This document shows positions 55,085-63,004 of a DNA stretch of 64,000 nt, piece by piece. The stretch is from an uncultured Tidjanibacter sp. (lineage in GTDB: Bacteria > Bacteroidota > Bacteroidia > Bacteroidales > Rikenellaceae): positions 186,001 through 250,000 of the forward strand of contig CANTVF010000002.1 in assembly GCA_947852905.1 (NCBI GenBank). The letters are read 5' to 3'. The notes under the pieces are model-generated. The model was given only the letters and a program-made list of their open reading frames with translations, was not told the DNA's origin and did not search any database. Numbering within the stretch: position 1 is the first letter of the stretch; every line of letters starts with the position of its first letter. The translations under genes and the position numbers were made by a program.

Positions 55085-56914
55085 TCAGGCAAGCTGCTGC
55101 ATCTCTATGAGTTTGGCATATACGCCTCCGAGCGCCATGAGTTCGGCATGGTTACCCTCCTCCACGATGCGCCCGTGGTCGATGACAATGATTTTGTCGG
55201 CATTATGTATAGTACTGAGACGATGGGCTATCACTATCGAAGTACGCCCTCGCAGCAACTTGTTCAGCGCACCTTGCACGAGTTTCTCGCTCTCGGTGTC
55301 GAGAGCCGAGGTCGCCTCGTCGAGAATCAGTATCTCAGGATTTTTCAATACGGCGCGAGCGATGCTCAACCTCTGACGCTGTCCACCGGACAGTTTTGCA
55401 CCGCGGTCGCCGATGTTGGTATCCAGTCCGGCTGGCGTCTCGTTTATGAAAATCTCCGCATTGGCAACGCGAGCCGCAGCCATAACCTCCTCGCGCGTAG
55501 CCGTCATATTGCCCAGACGTATATTGTTCTCTATCGTATCGTTGAACAGCACCGTATCCTGCGCAACGATGCCCATGCGTTCACGCAACGAATGGATGTC
55601 GTAGTCCCTTATATCCCGGCCGTCTACGAGTATCTGCCCGGAGCAGACATCATAAAAACGCGGGATCAAATCAGACAGCGTCGACTTGCCGCCGCCGGAA
55701 GGACCGACCAACGCCACGGTCTGCCCCTTCTCTACCGTAAAGCTGACGTGCGAAATAACCTCGCGCTCCTCGTATGCGAAACATACGTCACGGAACTCTA
55801 TGCTGTCGCGGAACTCATCCAGACGCACGGCATCCGGTTTGTTGGTTATGGCCGTCTTGGTATCGAGCAACGCCAGAACGCGCTCTCCCGCCGCGATACC
55901 CTGATTGATAGTGGAAAACGCGTCGGTGAACGAACGCATGGGTCGCGTTATCTGGGTAAAGATGCCGAGGTATGCTATGAACTCCGCACCGTCCAGATGC
56001 CCGCCTATGACGAGCGATCCGCCAAAAATGAGCAATCCGGCGGCCGCGACTATACCGAGAAACTCGCTCGTCGGCGAAGCGAGCTGCTGACGGTAGGCTA
56101 TATGGCGCGATATGTCGGAAAACTTCTTGTTTATCGCAGAGAAACGAAGGCCGAAAAACTCTTCGCCGTTATACCCTTTAATAACCTTCATGCCGGAGAG
56201 AGACTCGTCGAGCACCGAGGTAAGTTCTCCGAACGACTCCTGCACCTGCGTAGCCTTACGGCGCAGACGCTTCACTATCGAGCCTATCAGTAAAGCCACT
56301 ATAGGGAGATATATTACCGAAAATACGGAAAGCTGCACTGAAATGCCGATCATAACGACAACATAGCTCAATATCTGCAACGGATCGCGGAACACAACCT
56401 GAAGAGTATTGGTTATGCAGAACTGCACGACCTGAACGTCGGAAGTGATACGCGCCATGACATCGCCCTTGCGCTCGTTGCTGAAAAAACCGAGATTCAT
56501 GCCCAGCACATGGTCGTACACCATATTGCGCAAACGGCACAAAGTATTTATACGCAAATTCTCTATGATACGCTGCCCCAGATACCGGAACAGGTTGCTC
56601 AACAGCGACGCCGTAATCACTATTCCCCCCAACAGAAACAGCACGGCCATCTTGTCGTACTCGGCGCCGAAGTGCTGGTACAGGATGTAATTCAACGCAC
56701 CTACGAGAAAATCCTTGCTGAAGGCGAACGGAGGCATTTGCGTAACGAGCTGCACAGCACCGCCGTCAGTAGGGAACAAAACTCCCAGAACGGGAATTAT
56801 CAATACGAACGTGAACGCGTTGAAAAAAGCATGCAGCAATGTGCAGAAAAAATACGGAACGGCATATTTACCGAGAGGTTTGGCAAACCCCAGAAGTCTC
56901 CAATAGGTCTTCAT
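55085..56914 (-). CDS. MsbA-type ABC transporter, ATPase-permease fusion
   Basis: Half-transporter of 609 residues that works as a homodimer. The N-terminal part (about 1-320) has six membrane segments (YFFCTLLHAFFNAFTFVLIIPVLGVLF, VLFLLGGIVITASLLSNLF, VVVMIGISVQLSVFSVIYLPIVALL and others) and the coupling motif DVMARITSDVQVVQ. The nucleotide-binding domain has Walker A GPSGGGKST, Q-loop, signature LSGGQRQRLSIARA, Walker B ILILDEATSALD and the His-loop IAHRLST. MsbA homologs flip lipid A; others export drugs or lipids. A possible -7 box (57075-57082, minus) gives a leader of about 150 nt. Confidence 0.92.
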   Translation of the reverse strand: MKTYWRLLGFAKPLGKYAVPYFFCTLLHAFFNAFTFVLIIPVLGVLFPTDGGAVQLVTQMPPFAFSKDFLVGALNYILYQHFGAEYDKMAVLFLLGGIVITASLLSNLFRYLGQRIIENLRINTLCRLRNMVYDHVLGMNLGFFSNERKGDVMARITSDVQVVQFCITNTLQVVFRDPLQILSYVVVMIGISVQLSVFSVIYLPIVALLIGSIVKRLRRKATQVQESFGELTSVLDESLSGMKVIKGYNGEEFFGLRFSAINKKFSDISRHIAYRQQLASPTSEFLGIVAAAGLLIFGGSLVIGGHLDGAEFIAYLGIFTQITRPMRSFTDAFSTINQGIAAGERVLALLDTKTAITNKPDAVRLDEFRDSIEFRDVCFAYEEREVISHVSFTVEKGQTVALVGPSGGGKSTLSDLIPRFYDVCSGQILVDGRDIRDYDIHSLRERMGIVAQDTVLFNDTIENNIRLGNMTATREEVMAAARVANAEIFINETPAGLDTNIGDRGAKLSGGQRQRLSIARAVLKNPEILILDEATSALDTESEKLVQGALNKLLRGRTSIVIAHRLSTIHNADKIIVIDHGRIVEEGNHAELMALGGVYAKLIEMQQLA

Positions 56915-57074
56915 TCAAATCCAGTTTAATCGAAAGGGACGGCAGCGCCGCTATTCGCACGCCGCCATATCAGCGGAACGGCTCCGCCCGGACGGACTTA
57001 GCCGACCGTACTGCCGGAGCGCACCGGGCACCCTATTCCGCAACGCCGCAGCGGCAGATTCTCACAATCAACGG

Positions 57075-57122
57075 CAAAAGTAGGTAAAAATGCCAATATC
57101 TGATTTTTTTGGCTTACTTTTG
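57075..57122. promoter_or_regulatory. Back-to-back -7 boxes between the ABC exporter and trpS
   Basis: TACTTTTG occurs on the minus strand at 57075-57082 (towards the ABC gene) and on the plus strand at 57115-57122 (towards trpS, 39 nt before its start). Both fit TAnnTTTG but lack a clear -33 TTG at 19-21 nt. Confidence 0.4.
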
Positions 57123-57161
57123 TTACCGAAGATTCGTATTACAAACAGTAACGGAAAAAAT

Positions 57162-58151
57162 ATGGATATAGTACTGAGCGGCATACGCCCGACGGGACGT
57201 TTACATCTGGGCAACTATTTCGGGGCGCTCCGCAATTTCGTCAGAATGCAGCACGATGCCAAATGCTACTTTTTCATAGCCGACTACCATTCGCTGACTA
57301 CGCATAACGATCCGGAACACCTGCACGAAAACGTAAAGACAGTACTGGCCGAATATCTCGCAGCCGGAATAGACCCGCAGGTAGCCACCATATACATACA
57401 GAGCGACGTGCCGCAAGTGACCGAGCTGTCGCTGCTTCTGAGCATGCACGCCTATGTAGGCGAACTGGAACGGACGGCATCTTTCAAGGACAAGATACGC
57501 AAGAATCCGTCCAACGTCAATGCCGGACTGCTCTGCTATCCCGTACTCATGGCCGCCGACATACTCCTGCACCGCGCCACGCACGTACCCGTAGGCAAGG
57601 ACCAGGAACAACACCTCGAACTGACGCGAGTATTCGCCCGCCGTTTCAACAATATGTACGGCGTAGAATACTTCCCCGAAAGCCAGCCGTACAACTTCGG
57701 CGCCGAGCTGGTCAAGATTCCCGGTCTCGACGGCTCCGGCAAAATGGGCAAGAGCGAGAACAACGGCATATTCCTCGCCGATCCGGACAACGTGATCCGC
57801 AAGAAGGTTATGAAGGCCGTCACCGACTCCGGTCCCACCGAACCCAATTCGCCCGTAAGCGAAGGCGTGGCCAACATATTCACCATCATGGAAGCCGTTT
57901 CCGACCCGTCGACGATAACCTATTTCAAGGAACAGTACGCTGCATGCACGATACGTTACGGAGACCTTAAGAAACAACTCGCCGAAGACATAATACGCAC
58001 CGTAGCCCCGATACGCGAACGCATAGAGGCTATCCGCAACGACGACGCATATCTTCACCGCGTAGTCTGCGAAGGTGCTGAAAAAGCCCGCGAAAGCGCG
58101 GCGGCAACCGTGTCCGACGTAAGGAACATAATGGGCATCAGACCGTTCTGA
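57162..58151 (+). CDS. trpS: Tryptophanyl-tRNA synthetase
   Basis: Charges tRNA-Trp. The 329-residue class I synthetase has the HIGH-type motif TGRLHLGNYFGA and the KMSKS-type GSGKMGKSENN, with the TrpRS-specific DYHSLT and PVLMAADILLHRATHVPVGKDQEQHLELTR. The start at 57162 is set by the conserved first strand (IVLSGIRPTG); an upstream in-frame ATG is rejected. A chloride-channel gene follows after about 100 bp. Confidence 0.97.
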   Translation: MDIVLSGIRPTGRLHLGNYFGALRNFVRMQHDAKCYFFIADYHSLTTHNDPEHLHENVKTVLAEYLAAGIDPQVATIYIQSDVPQVTELSLLLSMHAYVGELERTASFKDKIRKNPSNVNAGLLCYPVLMAADILLHRATHVPVGKDQEQHLELTRVFARRFNNMYGVEYFPESQPYNFGAELVKIPGLDGSGKMGKSENNGIFLADPDNVIRKKVMKAVTDSGPTEPNSPVSEGVANIFTIMEAVSDPSTITYFKEQYAACTIRYGDLKKQLAEDIIRTVAPIRERIEAIRNDDAYLHRVVCEGAEKARESAAATVSDVRNIMGIRPF

Positions 58152-58249
58152 CCCCAACGTAAAACGCAATTAAGAAACTACCTGCTTAAAAGACCTGCCG
58201 CAAGAACCGGCGCATGCCAGTGCGCCCGATTCCATGCGCCCCCGGAGCA

Positions 58250-60037
58250 ATGACCGCATCGCACAACATACGAATACGAGCCTACGAGTTTCTCATGAGG
58301 CTCACGAGACGCCTGTCCGAAAGACAGCTTCTCATCATACTCGCCGTAATAGTTGGGCTCGTATCCGGTTTCGCGGCATACCTTTTCGAAGAGTTGCTGC
58401 ATCTTATAAAAACCGCTCTGGTGAGTTGGTTCCCGGTAGATACGGCAGGTTACCTGTTCCTCGTCTACCCGGCCATAGGTATCATACTCGCATCGCTGTT
58501 CGTCAGATTCATCGTAAAGGACAATATATCCGAAGGCGTCACACGGGTACTGTATGCCATAAGCAAAACCAGTTCCCGTATCAAGACCCACAACTGCTAC
58601 ACCTCCATGATAGGCGGTGCCGTAACGATAGGTTTCGGCGGCTCGGTCGGACCCGAAGCCCCTATAGTGCTGACAGGCTCCGCCATAGGTTCCAACATAG
58701 CGCAGGCCTTGCGCCTCAACTACCGCAACACCACACTGCTGCTGGGTTGCGGGGCTGCGGGAGCGATAGCCGCTATTTTCAAGGCTCCTATCACGGGTCT
58801 CATCTTCGTTCTGGAGATACTGATGCTCGACATATCCATGCGAGCCATAGTGCCCTTGCTCATATCCTCGGTCGTATCCACCACTCTCGTACTGTTTCTC
58901 AACGGTTTCGACCCGATGCTCAACGTGAACGTAAGCGGTACGTTCAATCTGCAACACCTGCACATGTACGTCATACTCGCCATATTGTGCGGACTGGTAT
59001 CGTTCTACTTCACGCATGTCAACGGCAAAATACACGAACGTTTCAGCCGCATAAAAAAACAATCCTCGAAATGGATCGTAGGAGGCGTAACGCTCGGCAT
59101 ACTCATATTCCTGTTCCCCCCGCTGTACGGCGAAGGATACGGCTCTTTCACCGACCTGATGCACGGCAACATAGAATCGCTGTTCAACAACTCGCTTTTC
59201 TACCCCTACCGCAACATACCGTGGGTAGTGGTCCTGTTCCTGCTCTGCACACTGCTCATAAAGGTCATAGCCATGGCCGTCACCAATGCGGCCGGCGGTA
59301 TCGGCGGATCGTTCGCGCCGTCGCTGTTCGTCGGCGCATTCACCGGCGGAACGCTCGCATACCTGTGCAACAACTTCCTCGGCATGGAGATGTCGGTAGT
59401 CAACTTCTCGCTCGTAGGCATGGCGGGAGTCATGACCGGTGTCATGAAGGCTCCTCTTACGTCGGTCTTTCTGATTGCCGAACTGTCCAACGGCTACGGC
59501 CTCTTCGTTCCGCTGATGCTCGTGGCTTCGCTGTCGTTCGCCATTTCGTACTATCTCGAACCCGACTCCATATACACCAAGAAACTGCGAGCCAAGGGCG
59601 AACTGATAACCCATAACAAAGACCGTTCGGTAATGGTCTTCCTCAATCTCGACAAACTTATCGAAACCAATTTCTCGCCAGTCAACAAGGATGCGACGCT
59701 CGGCGATCTGGTAAAGATAATCTCCTCGTCCAAACGCAACGTCTTTCCTGTAGTCAAGTCCGACGGTCAGTTCGCCGGCATCATACTGCTCGACGACATA
59801 CGCACCGACATGTTCGATCCGTCCAAATACGGCACCCCCGTATCGAAATACACCACGCCGCCGCCAGACATAATATTCCAGCACGAAATGATATCCGAAG
59901 TCGTGGACAAATTCGAAGGCTCGAAAGCGTGGAACCTGCCGGTAGTCGATAAAAACAACAAGTATCTCGGTTTCGTATCGAAGTCGAGCATTCTGGACGC
60001 ATACCGCCAGCAACTGATAGAGATAACTGAAGAATAG
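58250..60037 (+). CDS. ClC-family chloride channel/transporter with CBS domains
   Basis: A 595-residue ClC protein. The membrane part (about 15-430) has the selectivity-filter motifs GSVGPEAPIVLTGS (GxGPE-like) and GGIGGSFAPSLFVGAFTGG (GxFxP), and PLTSVFLIAEL. The usual GSGIP is not obvious here, so ion selectivity may differ. The C-terminal 150 residues hold two CBS domains, with ISSSKRNVFPVVKSDGQFAGIILLDDIR and WNLPVVDKNNKYLGFVSKSSILDAY, which often bind adenine nucleotides. The start at 58250 follows GGAG 5 nt upstream; ATGs at 58214 and 58295 are alternatives. Confidence 0.93.
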   Translation: MTASHNIRIRAYEFLMRLTRRLSERQLLIILAVIVGLVSGFAAYLFEELLHLIKTALVSWFPVDTAGYLFLVYPAIGIILASLFVRFIVKDNISEGVTRVLYAISKTSSRIKTHNCYTSMIGGAVTIGFGGSVGPEAPIVLTGSAIGSNIAQALRLNYRNTTLLLGCGAAGAIAAIFKAPITGLIFVLEILMLDISMRAIVPLLISSVVSTTLVLFLNGFDPMLNVNVSGTFNLQHLHMYVILAILCGLVSFYFTHVNGKIHERFSRIKKQSSKWIVGGVTLGILIFLFPPLYGEGYGSFTDLMHGNIESLFNNSLFYPYRNIPWVVVLFLLCTLLIKVIAMAVTNAAGGIGGSFAPSLFVGAFTGGTLAYLCNNFLGMEMSVVNFSLVGMAGVMTGVMKAPLTSVFLIAELSNGYGLFVPLMLVASLSFAISYYLEPDSIYTKKLRAKGELITHNKDRSVMVFLNLDKLIETNFSPVNKDATLGDLVKIISSSKRNVFPVVKSDGQFAGIILLDDIRTDMFDPSKYGTPVSKYTTPPPDIIFQHEMISEVVDKFEGSKAWNLPVVDKNNKYLGFVSKSSILDAYRQQLIEITEE

Positions 60038-60473
60038 CCCTCCGTACACTATTACTAAGCTGCACGGATTTCCTAAAGACTAAAGCCCGGCAAAGTATAC
60101 TGAACGCATATAAGGCAATATTTCTCATATCGTCTCCGAGATACAAGGAATTTACCCGCGTTTATACTTCCGCAAAACCTATTTACGCACGATAAACCCG
60201 GCAGGATATGAATCTCCGGCAAATCCGCCGATAAAAACAGAATAATGTTTTCCTAAAGCGGAAACCGTTCACCGTGCCGCAATGCTATACTAACCGACCC
60301 GACCGCTTTAAGGCGCACCGACGCTTCGTCTTGCCAAATCCACAAAGCAATCAAACAACCGGCAACTATATGCGACGCACGCTTCCCGTACATTCGTATG
60401 CCGGGCATCTTCATTTCTCGGCAGGCACACGCGACACATGGCAGGCCGATCTCACAAGACAATGCAAAACGGA
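60038..60473. other. Convergent intergenic region, nothing recognised
   Basis: 436 bp between the ends of the chloride-channel and DMT-transporter genes. No clear terminator hairpin, repeat or gene was seen. Confidence 0.4.
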
Positions 60474-61403
60474 TCAATTCTTTTTCCGCAGCAATTTCGG
60501 GAACAGTTTGCGGAAACGCACCAAAGGCGCCGAAATACTGCCGCCGGCGACTATGAGCGTAACGGCGAGAATTATCATCAATATTCCTATGACAAGCCTC
60601 ACGGTAAGCGACTCGCCGAAGATGGTCACTCCGAAAAATACCGCCGTCACAGGCTCCAGCGCGCCGAGAATAGCCGTAGGCGTAGACCCTATGTATTGCA
60701 CGGCCTGCGTAGTACAAAGGAACGATACGGCGGTCGGCAATGCAGCGAGAGCCACGAGATTACCCCACAGATACCATTTGTCCGGAAAGGTAAGCGACGT
60801 CCCGAATCCGGAACGCACCAGAAACAGAGAGAAACCGAACACCAGCACATAGAACGTCAACTGTACGGTAGCCACATTTTTAAGCGACGACTGGTTGACG
60901 CCGACGATATATATGGCATACGAGAGCGCCGAAACCATAACGAAAGCTATGCCTGCCAGACTGAGCGTCGCGCCGTCGCCGCCGCGATACAGCAAAGCTA
61001 TGCCCGCAAGCGCGAGGGCTATGCATGCCACAGTCTGCACGGTAAGTTTCTCCTTAAAGAATATGGCCATTATGACCGCCACCATGATAGGATACACGAA
61101 CAATATGGTCGAGGCTATGCCGGCCTCCATATAGTTGTAACTCTCGAACAGCGTCAGAGACGATACGGCGACTAGAAGTCCCATGACGACGAGCGGCAGC
61201 ACTTCGCGACGATGCACCTTGAAACTGCGGCCTCGCGCCTTTATCATGACGCCGAGAATCGGTATGGCGAACAGATACCTGAAAAACAGCACCGAATTGG
61301 GATCCATACCCGCCTTATACAACGGCAACGCGAAAAGCGGATTCATTCCGTATGTAGCTGCGGCTATGGTTCCGAGTATATAACCTTTGGCTTTGGTATT
61401 CAT
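60474..61403 (-). CDS. EamA/DMT-superfamily transporter
   Basis: A 309-residue inner-membrane exporter with ten predicted membrane helices arranged as two EamA halves. The first half has GTIAAATYGMNPLFALPLYKAGM and SILFVYPIMVAVIMAIFFKEKL; the second repeats the pattern with ALSYAIYIVGVN and TPTAILGALEPVTAVFFGVTIFGESL. EamA proteins export metabolites such as amino acids; the substrate here is unknown. It is a single gene with its own promoter. Confidence 0.9.
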   Translation of the reverse strand: MNTKAKGYILGTIAAATYGMNPLFALPLYKAGMDPNSVLFFRYLFAIPILGVMIKARGRSFKVHRREVLPLVVMGLLVAVSSLTLFESYNYMEAGIASTILFVYPIMVAVIMAIFFKEKLTVQTVACIALALAGIALLYRGGDGATLSLAGIAFVMVSALSYAIYIVGVNQSSLKNVATVQLTFYVLVFGFSLFLVRSGFGTSLTFPDKWYLWGNLVALAALPTAVSFLCTTQAVQYIGSTPTAILGALEPVTAVFFGVTIFGESLTVRLVIGILMIILAVTLIVAGGSISAPLVRFRKLFPKLLRKKN

Positions 61404-61428
61404 AAATGCAGCGTAAAAAAGATTCGTG

Positions 61429-61458
61429 CAAAAATAGTATTCCTACGCCGAAAACCAA
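61429..61458 (-). promoter_or_regulatory. Bacteroidota-type promoter for the EamA gene
   Basis: On the minus strand TTG (61458-61456), exactly 19 nt, then TATTTTTG (61436-61429). The expected leader is about 20 nt. Confidence 0.75.
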
Positions 61459-61518
61459 TCGGGCAACGATAATCCTCCGGTACAGAGAAACATCTACAAA
61501 CCGTCTGCCGACGAATCA

Positions 61519-62706
61519 TCATTCGGCAATGACACCCGACCCGACGAGTTCGTCGCCCGAATACCATGCGGCGAACTGTCCTGCGGTAATCCCCCGCTGC
61601 GGCTCACGGAACAGTATGTAAGCGCCGTCCGGCTCCACGAACAGACGTGCCGCCTGCAACGGCTGGCGGTAGCGTATCCTTACCGAAAAATCGCGGCTCT
61701 CCCCCGTCCCCAATGCCCGGTCAGGACTCACCCAATGAATATCGGCAGGCTCGATCCTCAAGGCGCTGCGATAAAGGCCGGGATGTGCGTACCCCTCGCC
61801 CACATATATGGTATTCGTATCCGTATCGGTAGCTATTATGAAAAGCGGCTCCGTATGCCCACCTATACCCAATCCCTTGCGCTGCCCTATGGTATAGTAG
61901 TGCGCACCGTTATGCTCGCCTATCCTGCGGCCGTCGGACAGGTCATATCTGTAAGGCTCGGCCTGCACTGCGAGCGGATCGGAAGCCCGACGGCGGGAAT
62001 ACCCCTCCCACCCGGCCGGAATCTCCACTATATCGCCGCGGCGAGGAGCCAGCTTCTGCTGTAGAAAGACAGGAAGGTCTACCTTGCCGACGAAACATAT
62101 TCCCTGCGAATCCTTACGTTTGGCGGTCGCCAGCTTCTGTTCGGCGGCTATGCGTCTCACCTCCGATTTCAGCATGTCGCCTATCGGAAACATGGCCTTG
62201 GCCAGCTGTCCCTGCGATAACTGACACAGGAAATAACTCTGATCCTTGTTAGGATCCGAGCCTGCCAGCAAACGGTGATACTCTTTACCGTCCACCACTT
62301 CGTCCTCCCGGCGGCAATAATGCCCCGTCGCGACATAATCGGCGCCGAGCCGCAAAGCCTCTTCGAGAAAAGCGTCGAACTTTATCTCCCTGTTGCACAA
62401 CACGTCGGGATTCGGCGTGCGTCCCCGCTCGTATTCGGCGAACATATAATCCACCACACGTGTCCGGTATTGTTCGCTGAGATCTACGAAATGGAACGGT
62501 ATGTCGAGCTTCTTGGCGACGAGTTCCGCAAAGACCTGATCGTCATACCACGGGCAGTCTCCTTCGAGCGTCCCGGCCGTATCGTGCCAGTTGCGCATGA
62601 ACAATCCGACAACGTCATATCCCTGTTCTTTCAACAGCCATGCGGCCACCGACGAATCCACGCCGCCGGAAAGTCCGACTACAACCCTTGTTTTACCGTT
62701 TTCCAT
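61519..62706 (-). CDS. mnmA: tRNA-specific 2-thiouridylase MnmA
   Basis: Makes 2-thiouridine at U34 of tRNA-Lys, -Glu and -Gln. The 395-residue protein has the PP-loop VVVGLSGGVDSSVAAWLL, catalytic Cys in PDVLCNREIKFDAF, and second Cys in DSQGICFVG, plus the MnmA patterns GHYCRRE, DPNKDQSYFL and GQRKGLGIGGH. The start at 62706 is fixed by the PP-loop. A -7 box lies only 5 nt upstream. Confidence 0.97.
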   Translation of the reverse strand: MENGKTRVVVGLSGGVDSSVAAWLLKEQGYDVVGLFMRNWHDTAGTLEGDCPWYDDQVFAELVAKKLDIPFHFVDLSEQYRTRVVDYMFAEYERGRTPNPDVLCNREIKFDAFLEEALRLGADYVATGHYCRREDEVVDGKEYHRLLAGSDPNKDQSYFLCQLSQGQLAKAMFPIGDMLKSEVRRIAAEQKLATAKRKDSQGICFVGKVDLPVFLQQKLAPRRGDIVEIPAGWEGYSRRRASDPLAVQAEPYRYDLSDGRRIGEHNGAHYYTIGQRKGLGIGGHTEPLFIIATDTDTNTIYVGEGYAHPGLYRSALRIEPADIHWVSPDRALGTGESRDFSVRIRYRQPLQAARLFVEPDGAYILFREPQRGITAGQFAAWYSGDELVGSGVIAE

Positions 62707-62711
62707 ATCCG

Positions 62712-62719
62712 CAAAGGTA
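62712..62719 (-). promoter_or_regulatory. Possible -7 box directly before mnmA
   Basis: TACCTTTG on the minus strand fits TAnnTTTG and is 5 nt from the mnmA start codon, so transcription would begin about at the ATG. No -33 TTG at standard spacing. Confidence 0.4.
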
Positions 62720-62813
62720 CTACAAAATACGTTTCGTCATAACCCACCGACAAGACACATATTCCAGCCCATACACGCCGGATGCCTTTAAACGATACCT
62801 GTCGTAAAACAGT

Positions 62814-62974
62814 GGGGATGTGCCAAAACTCTGAGTTTTGACACATCCCCATTAAGATGCGTAAAAAAGGGAAGAAAGCAACGCCGGGAGTGTGAGGGCG
62901 AGGGTAATTACGGCAAGTAAATGACTTAGCCCGAATCACGACAGTACCGAGCAGATTGCCCGTTATGACACACC
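62814..62974 (+). repeat. Interspersed repeat, copy C
   Basis: 161 bp, the same length as copy A. The hairpin end is near-perfect (18-bp stem with one mismatch: GGGGATGTGCCAAAACTC against AGTTTTGACACATCCCC). Blocks GTGTGAGGGCGA, AAATGACTTAGCCCGAATCA and AGATTGCCCGTTATGACACA are shared with the other copies. It lies between mnmA and the TolC family gene. Confidence 0.85.
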
Positions 62975-63004
62975 TTCACATACGTACACGGCTATATCTG
63001 CTGG

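Noticed and set aside
54900..55085. 61-codon minus-strand frame overlapping the ABC exporter stop by one base
   Set aside because: TGATG overlap and a hydrophobic stretch are suggestive, but there is no family pattern; would need homologs to be called.
58178..60049. 623-codon open frame on the minus strand
   Set aside because: Exact shadow of the chloride-channel gene; composition rich in Arg, Tyr, His and Gly with no domain.
62679..62939. 86-codon minus-strand frame upstream of mnmA
   Set aside because: It runs through repeat copy C; a similar frame exists in copy A (17755-18033) but the encoded peptides differ in frame and are not conserved, so the repeat is treated as non-coding.
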